64,000 bases of DNA. It comes from Ampelomyces quisqualis. Taxonomy: Eukaryota; Ascomycota; Dothideomycetes; Pleosporales; Phaeosphaeriaceae. The stretch is taken from positions 124,001 to 188,000 of the forward strand of contig JAGTXZ010000003.1 of NCBI GenBank assembly GCA_018398575.1, read 5' to 3'. The notes beneath the pieces are model-generated. The model saw nothing but the letters and a program-made list of their open reading frames with translations. It ran no database searches and was not told the DNA's origin. Shown here in pieces: positions 1 through 10,760 of the stretch. How positions within the stretch are numbered: position 1 is the first letter of the stretch; the number at the start of each line of letters is the position of its first letter. The position numbers and the translations under genes are program-made.

Positions 1-1065
1 TTCTTAAAATTACTGCGCAAGATAAGACTACTTGCATCTAAAGAGAAACTATTCTTGTTCTTTACTTAGGATTAAACAATCTTTCTTCTATTTTACGTAA
101 ATAATATCCTACTACTCTACTATAAAGATTGTAAGCTTAAAGCTAAGAATCTTTAGGCTAAAGTTACTAGTAAATACAAAATCTAGAATTAAGGACTAGT
201 AAAATAGTTTCTAGAGATTAGAGTTATCCAAAACAGACTAGACAGAATTTTTACTCTGGTCTACAACGCCTATATTAACAAGATTACTTAGAAATTTAGT
301 CTCTACAATAGATTATTCCCTCTAATACTACTGCTATCTAAGAAGCTCTACAAGAACACTAGAGAAGCTAGTAAGCAAGAATTTAAAGCTTATTAAAAAA
401 GAGTTAGATTAGTCCTATATACTGTAATTATAATCTAACTAGATATTACCTTTATAGTTGCAAAGCTTTTCTATTTCTTAACTAATCCTTTAGATAAGTA
501 TATTAAACCTGTAGAATAGGTAATTATACACCTATAATAAACAATGTTTAATTTAATTTAGTATAGGAATTTTAAGAGTTTACAACTAACTATTTCTAGA
601 AATACCTTCTTTGTTAATAATAAGATAACTAGGCGTTCTTTATATAGTTATATAGCTATTCTATTTAGAAGAGCAATCTCTTAGAAAGCTGTTAGGTAAG
701 AATTAGTTACTACCTTAATAACAAAAGCTAAGATGCTTACTCTAGAATACGCTGCAAAAGAATCTATAGCGCTTAGCTAGTTCTTTAAGAAGCTTACGCT
801 TAATCTAGAAAATCTTTAGAATATCTAGTGTAATAATTAGCAGACTATCTAACTAGTTATAAAGAAAAATAAGTAGATATCTTTAAAACTTAAGTATATT
901 AACATTTAGAATACATGGCTTAGGTAAGAGCACTTAAAAGAATTATTCTAAGTATCTTATCTAGAATTTAGATTTATGCTAGCTAATAGTTTTACAAAGA
1001 ACCGAACCTATTAACAATTTAATAAGTTTAAGTAACTTTGTAACCTTAAGAATATAAGTAAGTTA
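1..1065 (+). pseudogene. Degraded Copia (Ty1-type) pol, 3' end: RNase H domain
   Basis: Reading through RIP stops (TAG/TAA for Gln/Trp), the plus strand gives the C-terminal RNase H part of a Copia polyprotein. Seen: a block near 640-780 reading SYIAILFRRAIS-KAVR then AKMLTLEYAAKESIAL, the usual Copia 'G-vSWkSkkQ...T-EAEy-al--aakEa' segment; then near 900-1050 NIQNTWLR-EHLKELF followed by FMLANSFTKNRTY, matching the family's 'IRYHWIRE...tadqLADgfTK' tail. The 5' part lies beyond the window. No LTR is seen downstream, because M845 sequence begins at 1066, so the element is truncated or interrupted there. The family is clear from motif order; individual residues are obscured by C-to-T and G-to-A changes. 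Confidence 0.8.
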
Positions 1066-1276
1066 CGTTAGGAAAAATTAAGATTTGTCTAGTTAGCCTA
1101 GTTGCAGCAACCCGCGGCTGCCTAATAGTAATACTGTCTACTAGACAATTTGCTAAAGTTGCCCTACTTACTTTTGGTTACTAGTAACCTAACAGTAACC
1201 TAATAGTAAGTTGCCTATATAACCTATGTTACCTGTGTTGCCTATGTTGCCTATATTGCTAGTATTACTAGATTTA
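1066..1276 (+). mobile_element. M845 element copy 1, left end only
   Basis: Starts with the terminal inverted repeat CGTTAGGAAAA and follows the other M845 copies through the block with CTGTCTACTAGACAATTTGC and the decayed 9-bp minisatellite (units such as GTTGCCTAT). Similarity to the other copies stops near 1276, so the inverted-repeat core and right end are missing. This copy is more RIP-altered than those at 10761 and 59543. Confidence 0.75.
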
Positions 1277-1676
1277 ACAGTTAAGAACTGTTAAGTACTG
1301 CAGCACTAGCAGAACTATATACTATAGCTAGCTACCTATATCTTTATACTCTTATAGCGTAGGCTAACTAAGCTAGTTCTTCTTATCTAGTTATATAGGC
1401 TTTTTAATTAAATATAGTATAGTTATATTACGCTTCTTTAAAAAGGGGCTAGCCTAGACGCAGCTACTAGGCCTAACGTCCTATAGGGCATACGTTAGTA
1501 GGTATATAACGCGCTCTATATATAGAAGGCTTTAACTACTACTACTTCTTATAGAGTAGTAACTATCTTATTAGTTAGTTATATTAGAATTATATGCTGT
1601 GTCTACTAGTGCTGTACTATCTACTATAGTAGTCTATACTATTGCGTTATATTAAGGCTAACCTAACAGTATCTAC
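1277..1676. other. Unassigned RIP-degraded DNA
   Basis: No recognisable domain, LTR or inverted repeat apart from a short palindrome near 1281-1300 (CAGTTAAGAACTG-like). It continues on the far side of the solo LTR at 1940, so it was the target of that insertion. Confidence 0.4.
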
Positions 1677-1934
1677 TGTAACAGGCTGCCGCCTAGTTAG
1701 TTCTTAGTTAGAGAAAAACCTTAGCTTATTAAACCAGAACACTAAAAAGGTTCTGAACTAGAACGCTAAAAATCCTCTAGGCTAAAACACTAAAAACAGT
1801 TCTAGACTAGAGCGCCTAAACTCTCTAAACTAGACTGCCTTAGAACTATAAAAAAGTTCTAGGTAGCAATTAGGATAGATTACAAATTTACGTCTTTATT
1901 TCCTAGTAACTACTCTTAGAGTCTACCTCTTATA
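1677..1934 (+). repeat. Solo LTR of Gypsy-1
   Basis: A 258-bp LTR beginning TGTAACAGGC and ending CCTCTTATA (CA end mutated), matching the LTRs of Gypsy-1a at 27415 and 35086 along its whole length. It is flanked by a perfect 5-bp TSD, TCTAC (1672-1676 and 1935-1939). No internal sequence remains, so it is the product of LTR-LTR recombination. Confidence 0.92.
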
Positions 1935-1939
1935 TCTAC

Positions 1940-3327
1940 GCGTTATACTAGCAAAAGTATATTAAGTTATTATAATATTTACTTCGCCTACTATTTACAA
2001 CTACTTAATAATACTCTATTTTTTCTTTATACTATTGCACTAACCTATTATACTTATCTAGTTCTAGTTGCTTTTTCTTCTTAGTTAAGGTAATTACGTT
2101 AAGTATGTTACCTTTAATTGCAATTTTATAGGCCTACGTTAAAAATTCTTCTTATACGTCTTTTACTATAATACTCTAGCTACCTCTATAGTTCTTAAAC
2201 TATAGCTATTTATCTACCTTATAAAGGTATTCTAGTGTAAGTTTATCTATATATTTGTAATTTTCTAGTAAAATATCTTTTACCTTACTTAATACTTTAT
2301 ATACACGTATATAAACAGTACTCTATATAAGTTATTATACATTATATTATATTTAGACCTAATTATATTATTAGTGTCTTTGTGTAAGAATTTCTTCTTC
2401 TTTCTAATATTTTTCTTTCTATTTCTTTCTATTAAGTAGTTTACCTTCTTCTTATCTTTATTATTATAATTGTCTATAAGTATATTATAGCAATCTTACT
2501 TGTCTTCTATATAGTTAGCTAGGATATTATCTATATTATTATTATAGGTATCTTTTAGTACTAAAACGTTAGCTCTATTATTCTCTTATTAGTTTATGTG
2601 TATAGTAATATCTTGTTATACATTATTCTATATAAGAATCTGTTAAATACCTCTTAGGTTCTTGTATTTTTTTGCAAATAGTATTAAAGTAGTCTGCTTT
2701 TTGTTAGCTAATACTATGTGTAGAACTTGCAACATACTCTTTATATTGTGCCTATAGAAGAGTATAGTTTTCCTAGTACTATTATTATTAAATTCTCTTA
2801 TTATATTAAATATAACTAAGCCTATTAGTGCTACTATATTTACACTTAGTTTAATAAATTTCTTTTAGTTCCTAGTTATTATAGTAATACTCTATTTTCT
2901 GTTATTATAGAATAACTATGCTATTACTGCTATAAGACTAGGGTTTAGAAATCTAGTAGATTTAGGCTGTCTTTAGTTGGCTAGTATAGATGTTTTAAAG
3001 GTATACTTACGTTCTTTAGGTCTTATAGTAGGTAAATAAAGTTTTTAAGCAGTTTACTAGGCTTAAGAACCTATCTGTCTAAGTAGTTTAATATATAGGC
3101 ACTAGTAATTTCTAGTTCTTCTTACCTTATTACGTAGGTCTGTAAGTTACTGCAGATGTCTAGCATCTAGGCGCTTACTATTAGCTACTGTTCTTAGTAG
3201 GCTGCATTAGTACCTACATAGTAGGCAGCTTCTTTATATAGTATTAAGCTAATATGCAATTAAACTAATAATAGTAGAGTATTCTATACTTCTATCTAAG
3301 TATCTAGTAGTATTTAAGCGTATATAT
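1940..3327 (-). other. Unassigned degraded region with minus-strand coding character
   Basis: The minus strand near 1990-2330 reads as a long Glu/Lys/Tyr-rich, probably coiled-coil stretch once RIP stops are ignored (for example KKKKQLELDKYNRLVQQYKE). A second minus-strand stretch near 2900-3200 reads DICSNLQTYVIRQEELEITSA-like. I do not recognise either. They could be gag or an accessory ORF of a further retroelement. No LTR, TIR or pol motif was found here. Confidence 0.35.
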
Positions 3328-3511
3328 TATAGTAGAGCGTAATTTACCTCTAAGGCCTATTAGATTTAATGTAGAATTAAATATATTATTATTAGGTGTG
3401 TGTTGTATAGGTTGTTATCCTCTAATAGCTCTTTAGCTATTATACCTTATCTATGCCCTTAGCTGTGTCTTAAGCGTTCTTTAGACTTACTTCTTATGTT
3501 ACTTTACTATA
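3328..3511 (-). repeat. Gypsy-2 3' LTR
   Basis: About 184 bp matching 37854-38027, with shared blocks such as TTAGATTTAATGTAGAATT and AGCTCTTTAGCTATTATA. In element orientation it starts TGTAGTAAAG (here mutated to tatagtaaag) and is preceded by a purine-rich tract, which marks it as the 3' LTR. Confidence 0.7.
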
Positions 3512-3521
3512 TCCTTCCCTT
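3512..3521 (-). other. Polypurine tract of Gypsy-2
   Basis: On the minus strand AAGGGAAGGA directly abuts the LTR start, as expected for the plus-strand primer of reverse transcription. Plus-strand text is tccttccctt. Confidence 0.6.
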
Positions 3522-3539
3522 AATCTATAGAAAGAGGCT

Positions 3540-5645
3540 TCTTTTCTTTTATACTAAACGCAAAACTAAAATGCTTAAACAAAAGAACTAACTTCTAAGG
3601 AAAAACAACTCTAAACTTTTTGTAATACTGAAGTAGTAGCTAACAGGCCTTTAGTAAAGGAACAGTGCCTATTTATAATCTTTTTCTGTCTCTTTACGTT
3701 ACTATCTAATTCTCTTACCTAGACGCCAAAGCGCTATCAGCCTATATTATTCTAACTTTACCTAGTGTTGTAGTAGCGTTGCCTAGGCAGACTTGCGTTG
3801 CAACTGCAAACGCTTTAGACTACTCTTATTACAACAAGTCTTGCGTTAGTTAACTTTACTTTACTTTTTAGCTCTACTCTCTTTTAGCTGCTCTACTCTA
3901 CACTTCTTTCTTTCTTAACTTACCTAACGCGCAACTTTACTGCTGCTGTACCGCAATTAGCTACTTAACTTCTCTATCTTATTAATAAGTATTCTAACTA
4001 GCTCTAACTTAGTTTGCATTGTCTACTTATTACTCTTCTACTTTACTACTTCTATTTGCTTTTAAAGCAACTTATCTGCACGTAGCTACACTACTTTGCT
4101 CTAACGTACACTTTGCTTTCTTACTTACTTAGCTGCCTCTTCTTATAATTTAGCGCATTTTTACTTTAGGGCTCTAAGTTTCTAGCTTAGCTGTTACTAA
4201 TAGTTGCTTAGTTAACGCTTTGTATTTAGTTAATTAGAATTTTTCTAATATACGTGCCTAACACTTCCTTAGCTTCTTAGCTGTACCTTACCTTTATCTT
4301 TAAGCTATAATAAAGAACAAGCTTGTTTCTAGGCCTAATAGAAATACTTGCTTTCTAGTTTACAGGTACCTAGTTAACTATTCTAGCTATAGTAATGTAA
4401 TTTACTACAGTAAGTACTAGTTTATTAATAAGTAAAGCTAAACGCGTGCTAATATTTACTCTAGTTAAATTAAACAAGAATAGGAAGCTAAGCTGCTCTC
4501 TTATTACTAAGCTCTAGTTAGTCTTTATTGCTCTTAAGTCTGCAGGAAAAACATTTAAGCCTTATCTATTACTGCTTGCTATTAGCTCTTATTTAGGAGC
4601 TAAGTAGGCAAGCTTAGTTGTTAAGACTAATAGGCCTCTGTATATTAACAAGTTACTTTCTACTCTAGGTGATTACTTTAGCCTTAAGAATAACTCTAGA
4701 GCTAAAAAGTATAAGATCTACAACACTTATATTAAGAGCTTAATTCTAAGCTATACTAACTGCGCTATTAACATAGCTTCTATTAAGGATAAGTCTAAGT
4801 ACTTGTGTAGTTACTGCATAAGAGCTAGTTAGACGTTTAAGTCCACTAGCTTGTGTATGCAGTTTAGGTTCTAGAGTAAGCTGCTAAATAATAGTACTTG
4901 TAGTAACTGCTTATTCTCTTCTGCTAAAAAGTAGTGTTTAATAAATTATAAGTAGCTAACACCTTCTAAGTTATTCTTTTCTATTGTTTTCTAGAGTTAT
5001 TTACTAATTATTTATAGGCGCTCTAGTTATTCTGCGTAGTGTTAAGGGCACTAGAGCTGTTAAGCCCTTCTACATTACTCCTAGCCTTCTTATTCTTAAT
5101 AACTTGCCTTCTAAAAATTTGCGCGATTGCAGTTTGCTAACCCTAGTAAAGAAGCTTAGTAGCTTTAGAGCTCTAAGTAAATCTAAGCTGTTAGATTTTG
5201 CAAAGTTGTTAGCTAGGAAAGCTTGTTAAAGCCTAGACTTTAATGCTAGCAAGGTCTCTAAAAACTCTTCTAAAGCTAGCTACAACTCTAAGAGGCTCTT
5301 AGGCACTCTATCTCCTAGTAAGCGTTACATTTCTAGTCTATCTATAAAGGGTTGTAGAGTTAAGAAGTTACCTCGCAAGAAGGCTTAGTTAGATCCTAAG
5401 TTAGCTATAGTTAATAAAGATGTTAAGGAAAATACTAACAATACTGTTGCTAATAAGGCTTTAGCTTAGCTTAATATTAGTAGGCCTTTGGCTAGTGTAA
5501 AGCGTAGCGTTAATAATGCTAGCCTAGAAGCTAGCAATAGTAATCTATTAGTTAGAGATATTAATATAAATACCTTAAGTAATAGCTTAGGTAGTCTAAA
5601 TAACTCTTCTAACAATTAGAGTTTTCTATTATAGATCTTATTTTT
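3540..5645 (+). pseudogene. Gypsy-2 antisense ORF, copy i (cysteine-pair protein)
   Basis: It lies on the strand opposite to Gypsy-2 pol, beside the 3' LTR. A pyrimidine-rich leader with AGGCTTCTTTTCTTTT (about 3530-3560) precedes it. Coding is clearest from about 4640 to 5000: SKYLCSYCIRAS, then a Ser/Asn stretch, then STCSNCLFSSAKKQC, giving two C-x2-C pairs and a further Cys. A Ser/Lys/Asn-rich tail follows to about 5640 with few strong features. Cysteine pairs of this kind usually bind zinc, but the family is not recognised. The same layout occurs in Gypsy-1, -3 and -4. The start is uncertain because RIP destroys ATG. Confidence 0.5.
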
Positions 5646-7873
5646 GTAGTAGCTTGCTGTAAAATTAACTCTCTTCTTTTAATATATCTTTAGAGTTTAT
5701 AGCTGTGCTAGAAGGCACTGCTTTCTTTCTCTTCTATAAAAAGAAGCTTCTTTTCTTTTCTAATTTTCTAATTAACTAACGCTTTGTTACTACTGTTTGT
5801 TATTTTTCTCTTACCTAACTAGCGCGTTGTTAGGCGCGTTGTTTTAACTACGCGTTACCTAGGCTTTTATTAAATTCTCTACCTTACCTTTGCTCTTGTA
5901 CTTCTACACTCTCTTTCTAAGCCTGTTAATTACTTTACTTAGCATAGATTTCTATACTGCTACTTAATATCGCCTGCTTATTTACTTCCTGCTGCGCCTA
6001 ACGCTACCTCTACCTGCTTCTTAATCTTCTTATAGGTAATAGCCTAGTCCTAAGAGCAGCCTATAGCTCTCTTACACTCCTCTTCTATCTAGCAAGGCTG
6101 CTAAGGCTTTAGCTATAGTATATAGGCTGTTGCCTAAGCTGCTACTGTTTAGAAAGCTGTCTACTAAGCCTAAGGCTACTAGGAGAATTTTGCCTGCTCT
6201 CTAGACTCTCCTAACAACTTCTCTACTGCCCCTGCCTAACGCTGCTGCCCTAGCTACAATTAATAAGCTTCTTTAGTAGCTTAAACACGCGTTACTCTTA
6301 AATTCTTGCCTATATAGTTTTATTCTGCGTCTATTATACTTGCCTATTACTATTGCTTTAGAGTCTAGTAATAAGTTCTATAATACAGCACAGTTAATCT
6401 CTAAAGATCTACCTAGTTTCTCTAATAATAGCCTAGGCTTTCTTAACAGCAATCTAGGCTTCTCTAACTATAACTTAGGCTTTCCTAAGTTGTCTATTAA
6501 AGTTCTAACAACTTCCTAGGCTTACAGTAAGCTAGCTAAGACTTAGAGCATAGGTAATAGTAAGCTTTAAGCTTAGATTACTTAGTATTGCACGCTAACT
6601 CTAACAGCCCCTTTGCTTACCCCTTAGTCTATTACTTAGACATCTTCTGTAAAGCTAATCTTCTCTAGTTATTGTAGTAATAAGACTTCTAAGCTGTATA
6701 TCTATAAGAAGGTTACTTTCTCTTATAATACTATCTATAACTAGCGTAAGCAGTATTTAAATAACTTGTTAGCTATTTTAGGCTAATTTATTTTTAGTTA
6801 TAGTAATATTATCTAGCTAAATAACTATTAAGGTTATTACTTAGCTCTAGCATATGCTTTTTAAGGTTAAAACTAATAGAGAAAGCCTTTCCCTGCTGCT
6901 TGTTAACTGCGCCCTATCTTCTAAGCTTATAGAAGAGAGTAGATGTATGCTAGCTATTTAGTTTAACTTCTTTAACATAAAGACTAATAGAATCTTAGTT
7001 AAAGATTACTTTTACTTAAGTATAGGCTGCAACTTTCTTAAAGACAACCTAGCTGCACTTATTCTATATTATAGTTAGTCTACTTGCATATACCTAGACT
7101 TTAGCTAGTATAATATTTAGCCTTACAGCTGTTACGCAAAGAGTAATTACAAATACACTTTTAGTAAGTATTACAGTATTATCTATTATAGCAAGCGGCT
7201 GCTCTATAGTACTTGCACTAACTACTTCTATAATATAGGCTTTTAGGCTTATTCTTATATAGGTAAGTTACTAAGTCCTGTTTAGAAACTCTTTTTCTTA
7301 GAACCTTATTTAGAATTGCGCTAACATTATAGTAACTTAGGTAATTTAAAGCAATCTGTTAATTAAAATAGCCTAGACGCTTACAACATTCTACTAATAC
7401 TACCTATTTCTGCTATATAAGGTGTTAGAAAATATACGTCTTACTCTTAGTTTTTTGTTTTAACCTGCTAGGCTACTATAAAGCTTAATTAGAGTTTGTT
7501 CGTTTAGAGTAGGCTGCTGCGCAATACAGCTAATAACAAGAGCTATTGCAGTAGAAAGTCTTGTATAACTAAAGAGCTGCTAGAGCTTTCTAATAATAGC
7601 AACTCTAATTTTAATCCTAGTTAGGCTGTTAAACTAGATTCTGAATCTAGGTCTAAAGATAAGGCTAGCAAGTCTATAGATACTGTTACTAAGAATAATC
7701 TTAATAATAGAAATAAGATAGAGGTTAACGTTAATATACCTGTTAATACTAGTAATAATGCTAGCAATAATACTACTGCTTCTTCTAAAGCTTTAGTATA
7801 TTTAGAAGTTTAGGCTTATATGCCTTGTAGCGTAGCACTAATATAGCTTCTAAATAGTAAATATATAGGCTAG
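5646..7873 (+). pseudogene. Gypsy-2 antisense ORF, copy ii (cysteine-pair protein)
   Basis: A second plus-strand region with the same plan as copy i: leader with AAGAAGCTTCTTTTCTTTTC near 5740-5765, long Ser/Thr/Leu-rich stretch, then near 7140-7250 SKYYSIIYYSKRLLYSTCTN with former Cys codons now Tyr (TGT to TAT), then a Ser/Asn/Lys-rich tail (DSESRSKDKASKSIDTV near 7640-7690). It is cut at 7873 by Gypsy-4 and continues at 15441. It appears to be a diverged tandem relative of copy i rather than a recent duplicate. Function unknown. Confidence 0.45.
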
Positions 7874-8060
7874 TGTTATAAGCTAGCCTGCAAAGATAGA
7901 ATAATAAGGTACTAGAAAGAGTTATATCTCTTAAGCTTCTTTACTAGTTACAGAAGAGGTTTATATACTCTTTATGTGTGCTAGTCTATAAAGAGGTAGT
8001 AAGGCTAGACTAAGCTCTTTCTAAAAAGGTAAAGAGCTAGGCAAAGCCTAGCCTATTACA
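7874..8060 (-). repeat. Gypsy-4 3' LTR
   Basis: 187 bp, nearly identical to 15249-15435 apart from transitions. On its inner side the minus strand carries the purine run AAGAGAAGGG near 8075-8084, the expected polypurine tract, which fixes the element's orientation. Confidence 0.88.
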
Positions 8061-8369
8061 TACCTCTTTACTTACCCTTCTCTTAATATAGAAGCCTACG
8101 CTGTTATAGTATAGTAATTACGTTGCAAAGGTAGGCTAAGGTTATTCTAGCGCTACTTATTGCCTAGCTGCCTGCTGTAAGCGTATATCTATGCGCCTAC
8201 TATAATTTTATATTAGCGCTTAGCTAGCTCTGTCCTGGTTCTTGCACTACTAACACTATTCTTCTTTAGTTTTTCTTTTTACCTTTAGACTGCGCCTAGA
8301 CTGCATACTAACTATACCTACTTTTTTAACAATTAACCTGTTAATTGCTTTCTAATGTTGTCTCTTGCG

Positions 8370-9352
8370 CGCTCTAAGCGCATTCTCTCTAACTCTATTA
8401 TACTCTTAAGGCGCTATTACTATACAAGTAGTTATAAAGTAACTAGTAACTCTAATAATAAGGCTGCAACACTAAAGCGCGTATAGTTTAACTACTTGTT
8501 ATATATTAAGAAGTGCGTAGTTTACAGCTATATTAACTATATATAGAATAGTAGCAAGAAGTATAGCTTTTGTTATATAGTAAAATGCTATTACAAGTTG
8601 TTTACAAGCTAGCTTTCTGCGCATCTAGCTCTTTGCGCAGCTCTTAAGGCCTATAAGCTTGTTACTAATAGTAAGAATATAGAAGTGTATATTAAGAAGG
8701 CTAGCACGTACACTTCTACGTACTTAAAGGCTCTAAGTAGTTTCTTAGCTGCACCTATTCTATAACTATTCTGCTAACTTACTATAGTTCTATAATACTA
8801 AGCTTAACTTTAAGGTAGCTTACTAGCTTACTTAGAATAGCAGCGTAACAGCCTTAGCCTTTAGCTCTGCCTCTAATACCTTATTATTGTCTCTTATTAT
8901 TATAACGCCTAGCTGCAGGAACTAGGTAAATAACTTAGTTCTTACTCTAAATATATTAGGCTAAGGTATGCAGGAGATAATAGCGTTGCAGCACAAGATT
9001 ATAGCTAACTAGAACGTATATAGTAGCTAGCCTGTCTTCTGTCTACAAAAGTACTAACTAGAGTCTACGTTAGGCCCTCTTTTACGCTACTCTTACTACT
9101 ACCTTTATCTCTCTCTACTTTAAGCTGCGCGTAGTGTTGCCTCTAGGCTTTAGTAACAACTTCTTAGGCCTAGCCTGTTACTACTATTGCTGCTTTACGT
9201 TTTCTAATAATAATAAGTTACCTTTTAGCAGAGACTAGTCCTAAGCTAGTGTAGTTCTGTTATGCCTTTAGGTTAATTTCTTAGAGTCTGCTATAGAGGC
9301 CTAGCTGTTCTCTAGGTAGCTACTCTTTAGAGCTAAAAAATAAACCTTCTAT
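8370..9352 (+). pseudogene. Gypsy-4 antisense ORF (cysteine-rich)
   Basis: Plus-strand reading, opposite to pol, between the 3' LTR and the chromodomain end of pol. From about 8510 the frame gives KCVVYSYINYIQNSSKKYSF then CYIVKCYYKLF, a cluster whose Tyr codons (TAT) fit former Cys (TGT). An Ala/Leu/Ser-rich segment follows (LALCAALKAYKLVTNSKNIE, then YLKALSSFLAAP). The remaining frame runs to the M845 insertion at 9355. It resembles the antisense ORFs of Gypsy-1, -2 and -3 in position and cysteine clustering. No known function; a zinc-binding, DNA-binding or nucleocapsid-like role is only a guess. Confidence 0.5.
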
Positions 9353-9354
9353 AG

Positions 9355-10199
9355 CGTTAGGAAAATTTAAGATTAATCTAATCGGCCCAATTGCTGCGAC
9401 TTGCGGCAGCCTAACAGCAATACTGTCTACTAGACAATTTGCTAAAGTCGCCCCACTTACTTCTGGTCGCTAGCGACCTAACAGCAACCTAACAGTGTCG
9501 CTAGTGTCGCTAGTGTCGCTAGTGTCGCTAATGTCGCCAATTTTACTTACGTGACTGTATTGCTGTATTTTCATAATTACGTAAGTAACCTAAAAATACA
9601 AAATGTAGAGCAGAATTCCCTCTTTAAAATGCACTACTCAAATTTTTTTTAGCTACTCTAGTTATTAAGATATAGCGCGTTAAAGTTATAAACTTTTTTA
9701 AAAAAACTTTAAAGTACGTTCAACATAATAGATCTTAACGCCTACACTATAATATATTAAAATAAAATAGTCCTAGAGTAAAATCTACACTTTAGTTACT
9801 ATTTTTAAAAAAAAAATATAATATATTATTTAGTTAAAGTGCTAGAGCTTTAGCAAAAACAAGCCTTGGCAAAGAACATTAAAAAGTTACAAACTTTACT
9901 GCTATGCATCTCAGCAACTAGAGCAGCTATAAAAATTCTGAATAGTGCGTTTTAAAGAGGGAATTAAGCTCTATATTTTAGGTTTTTAGGATAATTACGT
10001 AATTGCGCGGGTGGGGCAGGTGGGTCCAGTAGATCAGGTGGATCAATTTGAGCGTTTTAGTCTAATTAGGCAGCCAGAACAAATAGGGGACTCTAGGGAC
10101 AGTTAAGCACGGTCGAGAACTGTCTGGTAGCTAGCAGTCCAGTTGTGTCAACAGTGTTGCCAATGTCGCAGATGTCGCTAACGTTGTGTTTTCCTAACA
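9355..10199 (+). mobile_element. M845 element copy 2 (complete)
   Basis: 845 bp with 11-bp terminal inverted repeats CGTTAGGAAAA / TTTTCCTAACA (last base RIP-altered) and a 2-bp TSD AG (9353-9354, 10200-10201). Parts: a left GC-richer block; a 9-bp minisatellite of GTCGCTAGT units (about 9497-9537); a ~435-bp core with long internal inverted repeats (GAATTCCCTCTTTAAAA near 9614 and its complement near 9950); and a right block with GGTGGGTCCAGTAGATCAGG. No transposase is encoded, so it is non-autonomous. Confidence 0.88.
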
Positions 10200-10204
10200 A
10201 GCCT

Positions 10205-10755
10205 ATACAGCTCTAAAATTTTTTGCCTGCTGTTTTCTAAGTAATATTGCTTTGTAAATGCTTTATTCTCTTGTATTTAAATATGTAAAGTGCTTCTATA
10301 TCTAGAAAGTCTTCCTTAGGGTACTATAATAGTGTAATCTATCTCTTCTACTTAACTAGCACTTGTCTCTTGTTACAGCTATATATATTTTTCTCTTAGA
10401 GTATTTCTTCTACTTTCTATTTGCGTAGAGTTTTGTCCTTATCCTCTAGTTCTAAGGCTAGTCCTAGTCTAGAGTCTTAGAGAACTTAGCTTAGGAGTAG
10501 ATCTTCTAAAGCTAGTTTAATAAGGTTAATGTGTACTGTTTTATACAGGCTTCTAGGTAAATCTAGAGTAACTATAAGTAGAGATAGAACAGTAACTATA
10601 GTGTACTTAACCTGTAGCTAGTCTTACTTCTTGCTTTTTTACATAGTTTTAACGTTTCTTATAGAAAACTATACTCTATCTCTAACCTAATATTAACGTG
10701 CTAGTTAGCGTACCTAATCTGTAGCCTTCTGTTGTTTTTACTAGGTATATAAGAT
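10205..10755 (-). pseudogene. Gypsy-4 integrase C-terminus and chromodomain
   Basis: The minus strand reads LIVTLDLPRSLYKTVHINLI, the Gypsy integrase C-terminal segment (family pattern 'y-LdLP-s-k-hpvFhvslL'). It then gives ELEDKDKTLRK-KVEEIL and RQVLVK-KRQITLL-YPKEDF, which fits a chromodomain with its core 'yLVKWkG'. Chromodomains on Gypsy integrases bind methylated histones and are thought to steer insertion to heterochromatin. It is bracketed by two M845 copies, and the rest of pol resumes at 11609. Stops correspond to Trp and Gln codons. Confidence 0.65.
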
Positions 10756-10760
10756 TGCTA

